Below, in pieces: positions 11,371-24,438 of a DNA stretch of 64,000 bases. Under the pieces are notes generated by a model. The model worked only from the letters and a program-made list of their open reading frames with translations. It had not been told where the DNA came from and did no database searches. Each line of letters opens with the position of its first letter. Within the stretch, counting starts at the first letter, position 1. This DNA is from Siphonodentalium dalli (taxonomy: Eukaryota > Mollusca > Scaphopoda > Gadilida > Siphonodentaliidae), in the NCBI GenBank assembly GCA_032622095.1, contig CP136066.1, positions 109,699,319 to 109,763,318 on the forward strand. Direction: 5' to 3'. The translations under genes and the position numbers were made by a program.

Positions 11371-11778
11371 CAGGTCAGGGAGAACCCAAAATCGATGTAC
11401 TAAACCTCGATTTGTGTAAAAAACCTCGATCGAGGTTCTTCAAGACCATGTGACCACTGGTCAAAGCATACACCCATGATATAAGGGGAAACACTCTAAA
11501 CCAAATATGATACTAATGGAATTAATATAGTGTAAGTGATATAGTGTGGAGTATTTCATCTTACACCTATGCGAGGCCAAATTCACATTTAATAATTAAT
11601 TGTGCTTAAGCGCAATCAAGCACAATTAATTATTAAATGTGAATTTGGCCTCCCATAGGTGTAAGATGAAATACTCCACACTATATCACCAGTGGTCACA
11701 TGGTCTCGAAGAACCTCGATCGAGGTTTATTACACAAATCGAGGTTTATTACATCGATTTTGGGTTCTCCCTGACCTG
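11371..11778. mobile_element. Inverted-repeat element with inner palindrome
   Basis: The ends CAGGTCAGGGAGAACCC and GGGTTCTCCCTGACCTG extend as about 90-bp arms that include CCTCGATCGAGGTTCTT and CCATGTGACCACTGG. TTTGA directly flanks both ends, so a 5-bp target duplication is likely. Inside, 11537-11688 is a second palindrome with an ATTGTGCTTAAGCGCAAT centre, sharing 'aaatgtgaatttggcctcccatag' with the elements at 6230 and 40140. Confidence 0.75.
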
Positions 11779-12652
11779 TTTGACGTAAACTAAGCAGGTG
11801 GGGCACGTCAGATGCTAGGTCAACATGACCGCTTTCGCAGATTGCTGTTCCACCAGTAGAAGGATACGCACTACGTTCATGACTGAACTAGTCAGATGCC
11901 AAATGAGCTAAATAGCTCATTTGAGCTCACGTAGTTAAATCGAGCAAAATTTTTAATGTGATTTCAGTATGTTCAAACTTAATTATCAAAGAAACACCTT
12001 CGGCTTCGGTAGGCCTACAGTCATTCAGGCAGTAACGGGTCACAGACAGTAACGGGTCAGTTGCTGTTTATCGTCGTGGCAAAAGCCACAGATGCACTTG
12101 ATCTCCGAAAATCCTGCTGATTCTTGAGATTGAATATGTGTTGGATATCATCTGCAATTTGTGGCGAGTTCTGACGGTAATTTCAGAATTAATTCAATTT
12201 TTCTGACGGACAGTGGAAACACATCGGAGAAAAGTAGGTCAACAAAATATGTCAAGTTGCAGATCGGCTGCTGCCAATAAAAAACAGAATAAAATACACC
12301 CAAACTAAGCACTATAAGTATAAAATATTATCAAATTATTGATTTTTCAACTCCCAGACCCCCACAAAAGTTAAATATGTCTTATTGTGTAAACATTTAA
12401 TTTGCTTCGACCTACTTCCGTTGTCAATAGCGGGTCACATGCTTTTGTTTACAGTCGATCACACGGGCTATCACGGACTGAATACAAACATGTCAATTGA
12501 ATTCTAATGATTAGCATACGTTGGAAATAATCAAACATAGTAACAATTCATGTCTTCATTGGCAATTTGAGACATAATATAGGTTGAAATTGTTCTTATA
12601 CTTTATAGTTTAATTTTCCAACCAGAATTGAATGAAGAGTGAATGTTTTTTT

Positions 12653-13585
12653 GTCCCCCGAAAAATTTATTTTTGGGGGACTATAGAAACGGTGTCCGTT
12701 CGTCCGTCTGTCCGTGTTTACATATGGGCATATATTGGTTACTTTGTGGGTACAATGGGCACTTGTTGGGTATTTTCCGCCTTGTTGGGTATTTTCCCTG
12801 TTGTTGGGTATACCCAATAGCCCTGACAAGTTATTCTTTGTCCAAACATATTTTTTGGGTTTCATGTGAATGTACTCAACAGGTGGTTTGGACTTCATTT
12901 GTCCTAAAAAAAAGTCCATAATGTCCAAACCAGAATTCCAACAAAAAAATATTGGATGACCCGCTATGTGCCTATTTGTGAGATTTTTTTCATACCCAAC
13001 AAGGGATTTTTTTCATACCCAACAAGGGAACCCAATAAGATTTTGGACAACTGACCCAATTTGTGCCCAAATGAGAACCCAAGATGACTTCAACTTATTT
13101 GAATTTACTCAACAATGTCTGCATTTTTTAGCCAATAAATATCTGAACAGATCTATGCAGCCAACAATATTTTAATTGTGCCCAACCAGAACCCAACAAA
13201 AAAATATTGGATGACCCACTATGTGCCTATTTGTGAGAACACATTTTTCATACCCAACAAGGGAACCCAATAAGATTTTGGACAACTGACCCAATTTGTG
13301 CCCAAATGTGGGTCCGTCCGTCCGTCCGTTCGTCCGTCCGTCCGTCACACTTTTGAGTACCTTCATGGTGTAATCATCTCCTCCTACAGATTTCATCCCA
13401 GAGATTTGAAACTTCAGAATATTGTTGCCCATATATTGAAGATCTGCAACATGTATATATATGACGGAAAAATTATTTTTTGACAGAGTTATTAACCCTT
13501 TTCGACTTAGAAAATTTCAACATTTCAAAATTTCAAAAAAAATTCTTTAACAAAGCGGCATCGACTTGCCACTTTTTCGGGGGAC
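12653..13585. mobile_element. Inverted-end element with internal 125-bp duplication
   Basis: The ends GTCCCCCGAAAAATTT and ACTTTTTCGGGGGAC are inverted. The first 60 bp hold a CCGTTCGTCCGTCTGTCCGT stretch and the same type of stretch recurs at 13313-13346. A segment from 'aatattggatgac' to 'gtgcccaaatg' occurs twice, at about 12948 and 13204. Open frames on both strands here are repeat by-products. Confidence 0.7.
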
Positions 13586-13606
13586 ACTGTGGTCAGCTGA
13601 CCTTTT

Positions 13607-14076
13607 ATTAGACCAACAGTCAAATGTTTTCCAATGGTCGTAAAATAATTAGATTGGAATGGCTATCAGTTGGAACATTTCCAGCTATACAGGGTGCCAA
13701 GTTGAAAAATTCTAGCAGTTGGAATTCTTGAGGTACATGTTGTGGGGGGGGGGGGGGGGGTATCCAAGCCAAATTATTAACCCACCCACATGGGGTGTGC
13801 GAGGGACGGGTGTGGCCTGAGGGTCTTCATTGGTGACCTCCACCTTGGAATTTCGAATCCCCCCCCCCATTGAACCAGACAAATCTCCCAAAGCCCCGCC
13901 CTTTGTTTGAAAATGTTCATCTGGGGACTGGTGTCTCAAACTTTCCAACTGTTGGAAATGTCGAACCCCACAACCCCTAAGGTTGGAAAATTTCCCAAAT
14001 AATGGACACTTTCAAACCAAAATTTTGACAAAAAATAGAAAACAAATATTCTGCTGTTGCCAGTTGGTCTAAACAC
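13607..14076. mobile_element. Possible short inverted-repeat element
   Basis: TTAGACCAACAG at the left and CAGTTGGTCTAA at the right form short inverted ends around about 470 bp that include a G-run near 13743 and C-run near 13860 (themselves able to pair). Element status rests on these ends only. Confidence 0.4.
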
Positions 14077-16348
14077 AACTTATTCCCCACTATACCGGTA
14101 TAATAACTGGTTTGGGTTTACATATAAATAATTGAGAACAATTTCAACCTATGCGGGTAATTGTGGACAATTTGTGGTGTATATATGCTCTAACTATAAA
14201 AGTTGTGTTGGACCGGATCAGGCATGATTCTCTAGCTTGAACATTTTTATCAAACGCCAGACCTGTCACTACATCCTTAAGGAGGGTGTGAATATAATTA
14301 CCTGGATTCAGGATGTTGGATCTCGCCCAAGGGATGGTGCCCATATGTATATGATAAGGTGCATCCACCAAATGGAGTGCCCAAGCCATATAATCCTCCC
14401 CGAGAAAACCACAAAATAAAAAGAATATATAAACACCAAATGATAATTTTGTAATTTCAATTGTTCCGTTATAAATAGATATATTAGTACATTGCATTCT
14501 GTGTACAATCAGTTCGTGTGCCATGTAACTGCTGTGATAGTAACCTCTGACAGGGATGAATCCAGGCACTTCATGCAGTGCTAGTTGGCAGGTCGATTAT
14601 ACCGTCACAATATAATTTAAAATTAACACACAACTGAGGGTGGTTTGGGTGCTTGGTGGAAATGGGTATAGGGGGCCTACTCATACCAGTGGCGAGATAT
14701 ACCCAACACTCACTGTCATTCGCGACGTCCTTGGTAGTAACGTTAACCTTTTTACCTTGTTTTTCTGGATCAGAGCAAAATGAAAGTAATTGCAAGTCCT
14801 AGTTTTGTGTTTGCTTCTTTCTTGATGTATATGTTGAATACAAATGTGATCTAAATTGCTTGAATCGTGATCCACAAATAAAGCGATAAGTGGTCAGCTC
14901 ACTAACCAATGATATTAATTTGATACATGTATATGTCAATCAGATTTGGCACAGGTAAGTGCTGCACATGTTGCAATGAAATGAGTACACAACATTTGCT
15001 ACTCATGGTCATGTAAACATGTAGGCCAAATGAATATGTTGTCAGTTTTGTGTGTGTTTGTGTCATTAATTTAAAAACTACAAAACATATAAAATGTGTA
15101 CTGTCCAAAAATAAATATTGCCCTTTGATATTTCACTGACAATTAAATATGAGTAAAAAATGTGAGTTAAAGATATGCAATTAAATAAGTAATAGGCAGT
15201 AACTTGAGGCAACTCAAGACAGTACAATCCACAATGCATCTTATGACTGATCCACTTGGGATTTGGGATGCAATCTCTCAAGGTGCTTGAAACGATCAAA
15301 TGATCTTGTCCGCCACCTTCTGTTCTGGTAAATTTCCACTTTTCAGTGTTTTATATCAGTTTATTGCCTTTACCCCTGTTTATCCTATAGAAAGAATGAA
15401 GCTGTCCTATTCTGACTGCACACCATCCACCCCAACTGTTGCCACCTCTGCTCTGATTTATATACTACTACTAATGTTTGTATTATGAACACAAAACATT
15501 CAATCACACACTATAACACTACTACATATGATTTGTGACTTGTAAGTGAATGCTATTAACTGTACATAGGGCCATATTATGTTGGGAACAAATGTAATTA
15601 CTAATTTGAGTTTGTATTTCCAATATAAAATATAAATAAAAACATATTTCTCAGCAACTAATTTTTCTGCAAATCAGTTATTGATTGTGATTCTATAAGC
15701 GCTAATTATCATCATCAAAAACATAGAATTAGCTTACCGATGATGACGTACACATATATCGTCTGTGCCTTGGTAATTGTTTTGAACATCTGTATATGTA
15801 GTTGTTACGTCCTAGTGACCAAAGCTGGCTTTTACAGAACGTTTTGTTTACATTCTGTTGATGCTGAAATGGAGTCTATAGTAAACAAGTTTGTGTTTGA
15901 TACAAAACTTTTAATTGGAATAAATACATCTTGCACATGTTATTTGTGGTTTAATAACACACAAACAGCCATAAATTGTGATATATACAGCTCAAACGAA
16001 AGGTGACCCTTTACTGCCTGAATTGACCCCTTATTGCCTGAATTTCGTGCTATCTTTGATCGCATATTTTAAACAGAAAGAGCAAAATTTGGGAACATCA
16101 CATAGGATGTATGATAGAGCTAGGATTTATGAACAAAATGATATATAAATTTGTATCCATTGTACTTGCATACAGACAGGTGCAGCACAAACATAAAAAG
16201 TGACCCTTTACTGCCTGAATGACTGGGTACCCTTGGTACAACTAATTAAAACAGCCATCATGCCATGTGTACGATCAAAGGCGATTTGTTTAACACTTTT
16301 AATTTTATGAGATAGAATGATAGATTAAACCACAGGGGTTTGATAAGA
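14077..16348. other. No recognised gene
   Basis: Open frames of 60-140 codons occur on both strands (14144-15488), but they overlap each other and show no motif. The phrase 'gaccctttactgcctgaat' recurs three times between 16005 and 16220. (AT)n tracts lie at about 16350-16391. Confidence 0.4.
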
Positions 16349-16391
16349 TGATATATATATATAAATTAATAATATAATATATATATATATA

Positions 16392-16897
16392 TCTCATATA
16401 TATTTTGAAGACCTCTGTTTGTCTGTATGTCTGTCTGTATGTCTGTCATTTATACAAATCTACGATTCTCGACCGATCGGGACGAAACTTGGTACGGGTG
16501 TGTAGTTTGACCAGGCGGTCGATGTTGTCGTATTGGCGAGCCCGTGCGGCGCCCGCTTCGCGCATGCGCAGACGAGATCTCGGAAACGGGTGGAGCTATC
16601 GACTTGAAATTTGCTATGTGAATGTATCTTGCCCCAGATACGAATTTTATCGGGTCGCCGAGCCCGTGCGACGCAATCTTCGGGCATGCGCAGACCAGAT
16701 CTCGGAAACGGGTGGAGCTATCGACTTGAAATTTGGTATGTGAATGTATCTTGCCCCGGATACGAATTTTATCGGGTCGCCGAGCCCGTGCGACGCCAGC
16801 TTCGCGCATGCGCAGACCAGATCTCGGAAACGGGTAGAGCTATCGACTTGAAATTTGGTTTTTGAATAGCCCTGACAACGTCGGGCTCATCGGCTTG
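16392..16897 (+). mobile_element. Non-autonomous Helitron-like element with minisatellite, copy 1
   Basis: It begins TCTCATATATATTTTGAAG after an A. It ends with the hairpin AGCCCTGACAACGTCGGGCT, then ten bases (CATCGGCTTG) and a T. This is the layout of a Helitron 3' end, although the final four bases CTTG deviate by one from CTRR. The middle holds three tandem units of about 122 bp marked by GCGCATGCGCAGACGAGATC. A second copy is at 27496. The several open frames on both strands come from the GC-rich repeat. Confidence 0.75.
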
Positions 16898-16915
16898 TAT
16901 AATATATAAAGAATA

Positions 16916-17727
16916 TGGGGCAACTAGAGGATTAGCGTTTTAAGTCATAAAAATCAGAAACGGTAAACACATTATCGATCGTGGCGATCTCCATATTCAT
17001 TGATATTTTGACTGGTATACATCATTCTGCATATAGCATAGCATTGACAATATCACCTTATGTTCTCTTTATATCACTGCGACGGCATGTTTCATTTGCG
17101 AAGCGTTATCTGTCATCTCCGTGAAGGCGCCAGGTTACGGTGTCCGGGCAAAATTGTACACCTAAAATAAAAGGGCCGAGGAATCTCTGCCGTTCACTTG
17201 TGCGAATATTCCGGTCTGTTCTTCTGTTCGGGACACTAGCGTACGTTATTGGTGGATGATGCACAATTATCTTCGTGATTTAAGAGTTAATAATACAGCA
17301 TTACTTGGTAACACAACACTGTTATATCGGGATGAGAAAAAGAGCAACAGTGTCAGTAAGACAGTAACATTTCCAAAATTGGGTCGAAATATTCGGACCA
17401 CTGTTGCAAAGAGATTCCTCCAGAGAGTTGATAAATTTTGCCGGAACCACTGTTACCACAGACACACCGTCACGCAACGCCTTCACGGAGACGACAGAAA
17501 ACGCTTCGCAAATGAAACCTGCCGTCGCGGTGATATAAAGAGAACATATGTGATATAGTCAATGCGAAGCTAAATGTAAGTTACATGCGGTCATATTGAT
17601 GTATAATAGTCTTAATAGCAATCTATCTGAAGATCGCAACGATCGATAACGTGTTTACTGTTTCCTATTTTCGAGTCAAATAGTTATAAATAAACATTTA
17701 TAGGTCAAATCACTAATCCCCTTGTTT
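16916..17727. mobile_element. About 810-bp imperfect inverted-repeat element
   Basis: The left arm (GAAACGGTAAACACATTATCG at 16957, 'gttctctttatatcac', 'tttcatttgcgaagcgtt', 'tctccgtgaaggcg') is mirrored by the right arm in order, ending 'cgataacgtgtttactgtttc' at about 17663. The arms are about 230-250 bp each with scattered indels. The 100-codon open frame at 17256-17558 spans the loop and right arm and has no recognisable domain. Confidence 0.7.
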
Positions 17728-18704
17728 CAATCCTAGTCTTTTATTACTGTTTCTATTTGTATATATTTATTATTACTATTATTTATTATCATTCTGACAA
17801 ATTCCTGTGATCAAACTTTTGATTGAACTTACGAATTGCGTACAAAAAATTGCCGCTTCTGGCAGTTCTGCATATGAATTTACCTGGAATGTATTTCTGA
17901 AGTTTAAGGACACAAGGTTACAACGTCTAGTCTGATTGGATAAACTGCTGAAATCCATTTACGAGAAATATTTTTCCCAAAGCGACTAGACTCTCATTAG
18001 GAGAGGAAGAAATACGGAAGCACAAGCGGTCAATACATTCGTAATCTACTGTATAATTTTACGCATCGCTTACTGTGTTTTCTATTTTGTTGATATGGTT
18101 AAGCACATGGCTTTCCATATGTTCTAACCGATGAAATTCAATGGAAATCCTACTAATAAACACATAGCGAGAGACCGTTTTGGGGTGCCAATCAAAATGT
18201 TTGTTTCATTTAATCTTGGGATAAGATCAAAGATGGCGTGGCAAAGCTGACAAGGCAAGATTTACCGAATGAAAAGTAAACTAAAAACTATTTTCTCTTC
18301 CGAATTTTAATGAAAACATATAGGTAAATCCTTAAGCAAATGTCACTTAAAATATATCAAAGACTGTTGTGAGTAGATGAGTGCAAGATATTGTTGTGAA
18401 GATCAATGTAAAATTAAATTCGCAGTGCAATATTTTGCGTTGGGTGTTGAACTGAAGGAACAGACTGAAATCACATAAAAAAATTAGCTCAATTTAGCTA
18501 TGTGATCTCAAATGAGCTATTTATCTCATTTGGCACCTGTGCCCGACCTGGTAAAACTAGTGCTGACACTACTGAATCACTGATACTGGCATTAAGCCTA
18601 CAGTACTCATTCACTGCATTGTCAATAGATAGGCATACTCAACAAACTATGCATCTGCTGATTGCGCTATATACTGTTCTAACCAGTGCTCTAACTTCTA
18701 CTTT
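17728..18704. other. No recognised gene
   Basis: Apart from the right inverted repeat of the 6.6-kb block (about 18462-18539) I see no coding or RNA feature. A 68-codon frame at 18502-18708 is not supported by any motif. Confidence 0.4.
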
Positions 18705-21078
18705 TTAGCTCAACTTACTTTTGTAAGTTTGAGCTATTGCCATGGTTTGGCGTCCGTCGTCCGTGTGTCCGTGTGTGCGTGTGTCCGTCAACAATTTCCT
18801 TTGGCGCGGGCTACAGTTCGTACCTTTGGTCTGATCTTTATGAAATTTGTCATGAATGTTGACATTGACATGTAGATGGGAACGAGTCATTTTGGGGTCA
18901 TTCGGCCAAAAAACATGGCCGCTGGCAGCCATCTTGGATTTCAAGATTCAATCCATTGGCGCGGGCTACAGGTCGTACTGTTCGTCTGATCATCATGAAA
19001 TTTGTCATTGATGTTAATAATGACATGTAGATGGGAACGAGTGATTTTGGGGTCGTTCGGCCAAAAAACATGGCTGCCAGCAGCCATCTTGGATTTTACT
19101 CTTTGCATGACTAAATCCTTTGGCGCGGGCTACAGGTCGATGCGTTGGTCCGAAGTTTATGAAATTTGTCATGGATGTTAATAATGACATGTAGATGGGA
19201 ACGAGTGATTTTGGAGTCGTTCGGCCAAAAAACATGGCCGCCAGCAGCCATCTTGGATTTTACTCTTTGCATGACTAAATCCTTTGGCGCGGGCTACAGG
19301 TTGTACCTTTGGTCTAATCTTTATGAAATTTGTCATGAATGTTGACATTGACATGTAGATGAGAACGAATCATTGTGGGGTCATTCAGCCAAAAAACATG
19401 GCTGCTGGTGGCCATCTTAGATTTCAAAATTCAATCCATTGGCGCGGGCTACAGGTCGTACTGTTCGTCTGATCATCATGAAATTTGTCATGGATGTTAA
19501 TATTGACATGTAGATGGGAACGAGTCATTTTGGGGTCGTTCGGCCAAAAAACATGGCCGCCAGCAGCCATCTTGGATTTTACTCTTTGCATGACTAAATC
19601 ATTTGGCGCGGGCTACAGGTCGTAGCTTTGATCGGAAGATCATGAAATTTGTCATGAATGTTAACAATGACCTGTAGATGGGAACGAGTCATTTTGGGGT
19701 CGTTCGGCCGAAAAACATGGCCGCCAGCAGCCATCTTGGATTTTACTCTTTGCATGACTAAATACTTTGGCGCGGGCTACAGGTCGTACCTTGGTCTAAT
19801 CTTTATGAAATTTGTCATGAATGTTGACATTGACATGTAGATGGGAATGAGTCATTTTGGGGTCATTCAGCCAAAAAACATGGCCGCTGGCAGCCATCTT
19901 GGATTTCAAGTTTCAATCCATTGGCGCGGGCTACAGGTCGTACTGTTCGTCTGATCATCATGAAATTTGTCATGGATGTTAATAATTACATGTAGATGGG
20001 AACGAGTCATTTTGGGGTCGTTCGGCCAAAAAACATGGCTGCCAGCAGCCATCTTGGATTTTACTCTTTGCATGACTAAATCCTTTGGCGTGGGCTACAG
20101 GTCGTTGCGTTGGTCAGACGTTTATGAAATTTGTCATCGATGTTAACACTGACATGTAGATGGGAACGAGTGATTTTGGAGTCGTTCGGCCAAAAAACAT
20201 GGCCGCCAGCAGCCATCTTGGATTTCACTCTTTGCATGACTAAATCCTTTTGCGCGGGCTACAGGTTGTACCTTGGTCTAATATTTATGAAATTTGTCAT
20301 GAATGTTGACATTGACATGTAGATGGGAATGAGTCATTTTGGGGTCATTCGGCCAAAAAACATGGCCACTGGCAGCCATCTTGGATTTCAAGATTCAATC
20401 CATTGGCGCGGGCTACAGGTCGTACTGTTCGTCTGATCATCATGAAATTTGTCATGGATGTTAATAATGACATGTAGATGGGAACGAGTGATTTTGGGGT
20501 CGTTCGGCCAAAAAACATGGCCGCCAGCAGCTATCTTGGATTTTACTCTTTGCATGACTAAATCCTTTGGTGCGGGCTACAGGTCGTTGCTTTGGTCAGA
20601 TGGTCATGAAATTTGTCATGGATGATAACAATGAATGTAGATGGGAAAGAGTCGTTTTGGGGTCATTCTGTCCAAAAACATGGCCGCCAGCAGCCATCTT
20701 GGATTTTACTCTTTGCATGACTAAATCCTTTCGCGCGGGCCAATTTGGATTTCAAAATTCAATCCATTGGCGCGGTCTACAGGTCGTACTGTTCGTCTGA
20801 TCATCATGAAGTTTGTAGGTCGTAGCTTTGGTCAGATCTTCATAAAATTTGTCATGGATGTTAACAATGACACGTAGATGGGAACGAGTCCTTTTGGGGT
20901 CAATTGGCCAAAAAACATGGCCACCATCAGCCATCTTGTATTTTACTCTTTGCATCACTAAATCCTTTGGCGCAGGTTAGACATTTCAATTAGCACCTTT
21001 CCTATTCCTCCATTTACTGTCAACCATTAAATTATTCCCCTACCTAAGTTGAGCTACAGTGTCATTGACACTTTCATT
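18705..21078 (+). mobile_element. Tandem-array element (Helentron-like family), copy B
   Basis: This is the clearest copy. The 5' end TTAGCTCAACTTACTTTTG pairs with 'taagtttgagct' as a hairpin. Next comes a CGTCCGTCGTCCGTGTG stretch. The array has about 164-bp units, with 'gcgcgggctacaggtcg' at about 18797, 18960, 19124, 19288 and on. Units of two kinds alternate: one ends 'ttcaaaattcaatccattgg', the other 'ttactctttgcatgactaaatcctttgg'. The 3' end has AAGTTGAGCT, the inverse of the 5' AGCTCAACTT, then the hairpin AGTGTCATTGACACT and TTCATT. Subterminal inverted repeats, a tandem core and a 3' hairpin match the Helentron-associated (DINE-like) plan. No transposase is present. Confidence 0.75.
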
Positions 21079-21189
21079 TTCTTCTGCTCTTGACAGTCTT
21101 GTCGTATTTCTGCACAATCAGCAAAAATCTGATTCGGGAAGTCGGTAGCCGAGTGTGTGTGAGGGAGGGAGTGTGTGAGGGTATGTGGA

Positions 21190-22552
21190 TGTGTGACTCG
21201 TCAACAATTTCCTTTAGCACGGGCTACAGGTCGTACCTTTGGTCAGATCATTATTAAATTTGTCATACATGTAGATGTTGACATTGACATGTAGATGGGA
21301 ACGAGTCACTTTGGGGTCATTCGGCAAAAAAACATGGCGCCAGTGGCCATCTTGGATTTCAAATTTCAATCCATTACCACAGGCTACAGGTCGTACTGTT
21401 CGTCTGATCATCATGAAATTTGTCATGGATGTTAATATTGACATGTAGATGGGAACGAGTCATTTTGGGGTCATTTGGCCAAAAAACATGGCCGCCAGCA
21501 GCCATCTTTGATTTTACTCTTTGCAACAAAATCCTTTGGCACGGGCTACAAGCTATCATGAAATTTGTCATGGATGTTAACAATGACATGTAGATGGGAA
21601 CGAGTCATTTTGGGGTTATTCGGCCAAAAAACATGGCCGTCAGCAGCCATATTGGATTTTACTCTTTGCATGACTAAATCCTTTGGCACGGGCTACAGGT
21701 CGCAGCTTCGATTGGATCATCATGAAATTTGTCATGGATGTTAATATTGATATGTAGATGGTCACAAGTCATTTTGGGGTTGTTCGGCCAAAAAACATGG
21801 CCACCAGCAGCCATCATGGATTTTACTCTTTGCATGACTAAATCCTTTGGCACGGGCTACAGGTCGCAGCTTTGGTTGGATCATCATGAAATTTGTCGAG
21901 GATGTTAACACTGACATGTAGATGGGAACGAGTCATTTTGGGGTTATTCGGTCAAAAAACATGGCCGCCAGCAGCCATCTTTGATTTTACTCTTTGCATG
22001 ACTAAATCCTTTGGCATGGGCTACAGGTCGTACGTTTGGCCAGATCATTATGAAATTTGTCATGGATGTTGACATTGACATGTAGATGGGAACGAGTCAT
22101 TTTGGGGTAATTTGGCAAAAGAACATGGCCGCCAGTGGCCATCTTGGATTTCAAAATTCAATCCATTAGAACGGGCTACAGGCCATCTTGGATTTTACTC
22201 TTTACATGACTAAATCTTTTGACACAGGCTACAGGTCATATCTTATATCGGATCATAATAAAATTTGTAATGTTGACATGTAAATGGGAGTCTTTTTTGG
22301 GGTCATTCGGCAAAAAAACATCGCTGCCGGTGGCCATCTTGGATTTTACTCTTTGCATAACTAGGCCTTTCAACTTTCCACATTCCTAATCACTCCATTG
22401 ACTGTAGCACGTGAAATTATTCCCTTTCCAAGTTGAGCTACAGTGTCATTGACACTTTCATTATACTCCTTTTTAATCTCTATTCATTGCTCATCACAAA
22501 AAAATTACCTTCTTTACAAAGTTGAGCTACAGTGTCATTGACACTGTCATTC
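21190..22552 (+). mobile_element. Tandem-array element, copy B2, lacking the 5' hairpin
   Basis: The array resumes at 'caacaatttcctttagcacgggctac' with the same 164-bp unit and closes with two successive 3' ends, at about 22430-22462 and 22520-22552 (AGTTGAGCTACAGTGTCATT...). The preceding 110 bp carry 'gtgtgtgagggagggagtgtgtg'. It reads as a rearranged or tandemly inserted relative of copy B. Confidence 0.65.
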
Positions 22553-22603
22553 TATGATATTATGACTGATAGATTGGTTTGGTGAGTCGTATTATTCTCA
22601 TTT

Positions 22604-24438
22604 TTAGCTCAACTTACTTTGTAAGTTTGAGCTATTGCCATGGTTTGGTGTCCGTCGTCCGTGTGTCTGTGTGTCCGTCAACAATTTCCTTTGGCGCGAG
22701 CTACAGGTCGTACCTTTTGTCTGATCTTTATGAAATTTGTCATGAATGTTGACATTGACATGTAGATGGGAACGAGTCATTTTGGGGTCATTCGGCCAAA
22801 AAACATGGCCGCTGGTGGCCATCTTGGATATCAAAATTCAATCCATTGGCGCGGGCTACAGGTCGTACTGTTCGTCTGATCATCATGAAATTTGTCATGG
22901 ATGTTAATATTGACATGTAGATGGGAACGAGTGCTTTTGGGGTCGTTCGGCCAAAAAACATGGCCGCCAGAAGCCATCTTGGATTTTACTCTTTGCATGA
23001 CTAAATCCTTTGGCGCGGGCTACATGTCGTTGCGTTGGTCGGAATTTCATGAAATTTGTCATGGATGTTAACACTGACATGTAGATGGGAACGAGTCATT
23101 TTGGGGGCGTTCGGCCGAAAAACATTTTACTCTTTGCATGACTAAATCCTTTGGCGTGGGCTACAGGTCGTACCTTTGATCTAATCTTTAATGAAATTTG
23201 TCATGAATGTTGACATTGACATGTAGATGGGAACGAGTCATTTTGGGGTTATTCGGCCAAAAAACATGGCCGCTGGTGGCCATCTTGGATTTCAAAATTC
23301 AATCCATTGGCGCGGCTACAGGTCGTACTGTTTGTCTGATCATCATGAATTTGTCATGGATGTTAACAATGACATGTAGATGGGAATGAGTGATTTTGGG
23401 GTCGTTCGGCCAAAAAACATGGCCGTCAGCAGCCATCTTGGATTTTACTCTTTGCATGACTAAATACTTTGGCGCGGGCTACAGGTCATACCTTTGTTCT
23501 AATCTTTATGAATTTTGTTATGAATGTTGACATTGATATGTAGATGGGAACGAGTTATTTTGGGGTCATTCGGTCAAAAAACATGGCCGCTGGCGGCAAT
23601 CTTGGATTTCAAAATTAAATCCATTGGCGCGGGCTACAGGTCGTACTGTTCGTCTGATCATCATGGAATTTGTCATGGATGTTAATATTGATATGTAGAT
23701 GGGAACGAGTGATTTTGGGGTTGTTCGGCCAAAAAACATGGCTGCCAGCAGCCATCTTGGATTTTACTCTTGGCATGTCTAAATCCTTTGGCGCGGGCTA
23801 CAGGTCGTACCGTTGGTCTAATCTTTATGAAATTTGTCATGAATGTTGACATTGATATGTAGATGGAACGAGTCATTGGGGTCATTCAGAAAACATGGCC
23901 GCTGGCGGCCATCTTGGAGTTCAAAATTAAATCCATTGGCGCGGGCTACAGATCGTACTGTTCATCATGAAATTTGTCATGGATGTTAATATTGACATGT
24001 AGATGGCAACGAGTCATTTTGGGGTCGTTCAGCCGAAAAACATGGCCGCCAGCAGCCATCTTGGATTTTACTCTTTGCATGACTAAATCCTTTGGCACAG
24101 GCTACAGGTCGTACCTTTGGTCAGATCATTATGAGATTTGAAAAGGCTGTTGACATTGACATGTAGATAGGAACGAGTCATTTTGGGGTAATTCGGGAAA
24201 AAACATGGCTGCCGGTGGCCATTTTAGAATTTACTCTTTGCATTACTAACTCCTTTGGCACACCATAACCACCACATCCCTGATCCGATCATTATGAAAC
24301 TTGTGATGAATGTTGATATTGACATGTACATCTTGTCTTACTTAGACATTTCAATTAGCACCTTTCCTATTCCTCTATTTGCTGTCATGCAACCATTAAA
24401 TTATTCCCCTACCTAAGTTGAGCTACAGTGTCATTGAC
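22604..24438 (+). mobile_element. Tandem-array element, copy C, 3' hairpin cut short
   Basis: The 5' hairpin TTAGCTCAACTTACTTTGTAAG at 22604 is followed by the CCGTCGTCCGTGTG stretch and about eleven array units. The 3' end stops within the terminal hairpin (AGTGTCATTGAC at 24427-24438 and then unrelated sequence), so the last bases are lost. Confidence 0.75.

Larger units (their letters stand above)
11893..18539. mobile_element. 6.6-kb block with about 78-bp terminal inverted repeats
   Basis: The left end CAGATGCCAAATGAG (11893) continues for about 78 bp through 'atagctcatttgagctcacg' to 'atgtgatttcagtatgttc'. The complement of the right end (18539 inward) reads CAGGTGCCAAATGAG and follows the same path with roughly ten mismatches. 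Each repeat contains its own short palindrome (AATGAGCTAAATAGCTCATT). I see no clear target duplication and no intact transposase. The interior carries younger insertions at 12653, 16392 and 16916. It could be a decayed autonomous DNA transposon, or two related solo ends that happen to be opposed. Confidence 0.55.

Noticed and set aside
16405-16865. Basic, Arg-rich proteins on both strands (also 27471-27961)
   Set aside because: They are translations of the GC-rich 122-bp minisatellite in the Helitron-like elements; both strands are open because the unit lacks stops.
17256-17558. 100-codon gene in the inverted-repeat element
   Set aside because: The frame runs through the loop into an arm of the inverted repeat and shows no transposase or other motif.
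18705-24438. CRISPR array or protein-coding repeat gene
   Set aside because: Units are 164 bp, nearly identical along their whole length with no unique spacers, and the short MFFGRMTPK-type frames differ in frame and are broken by indels.
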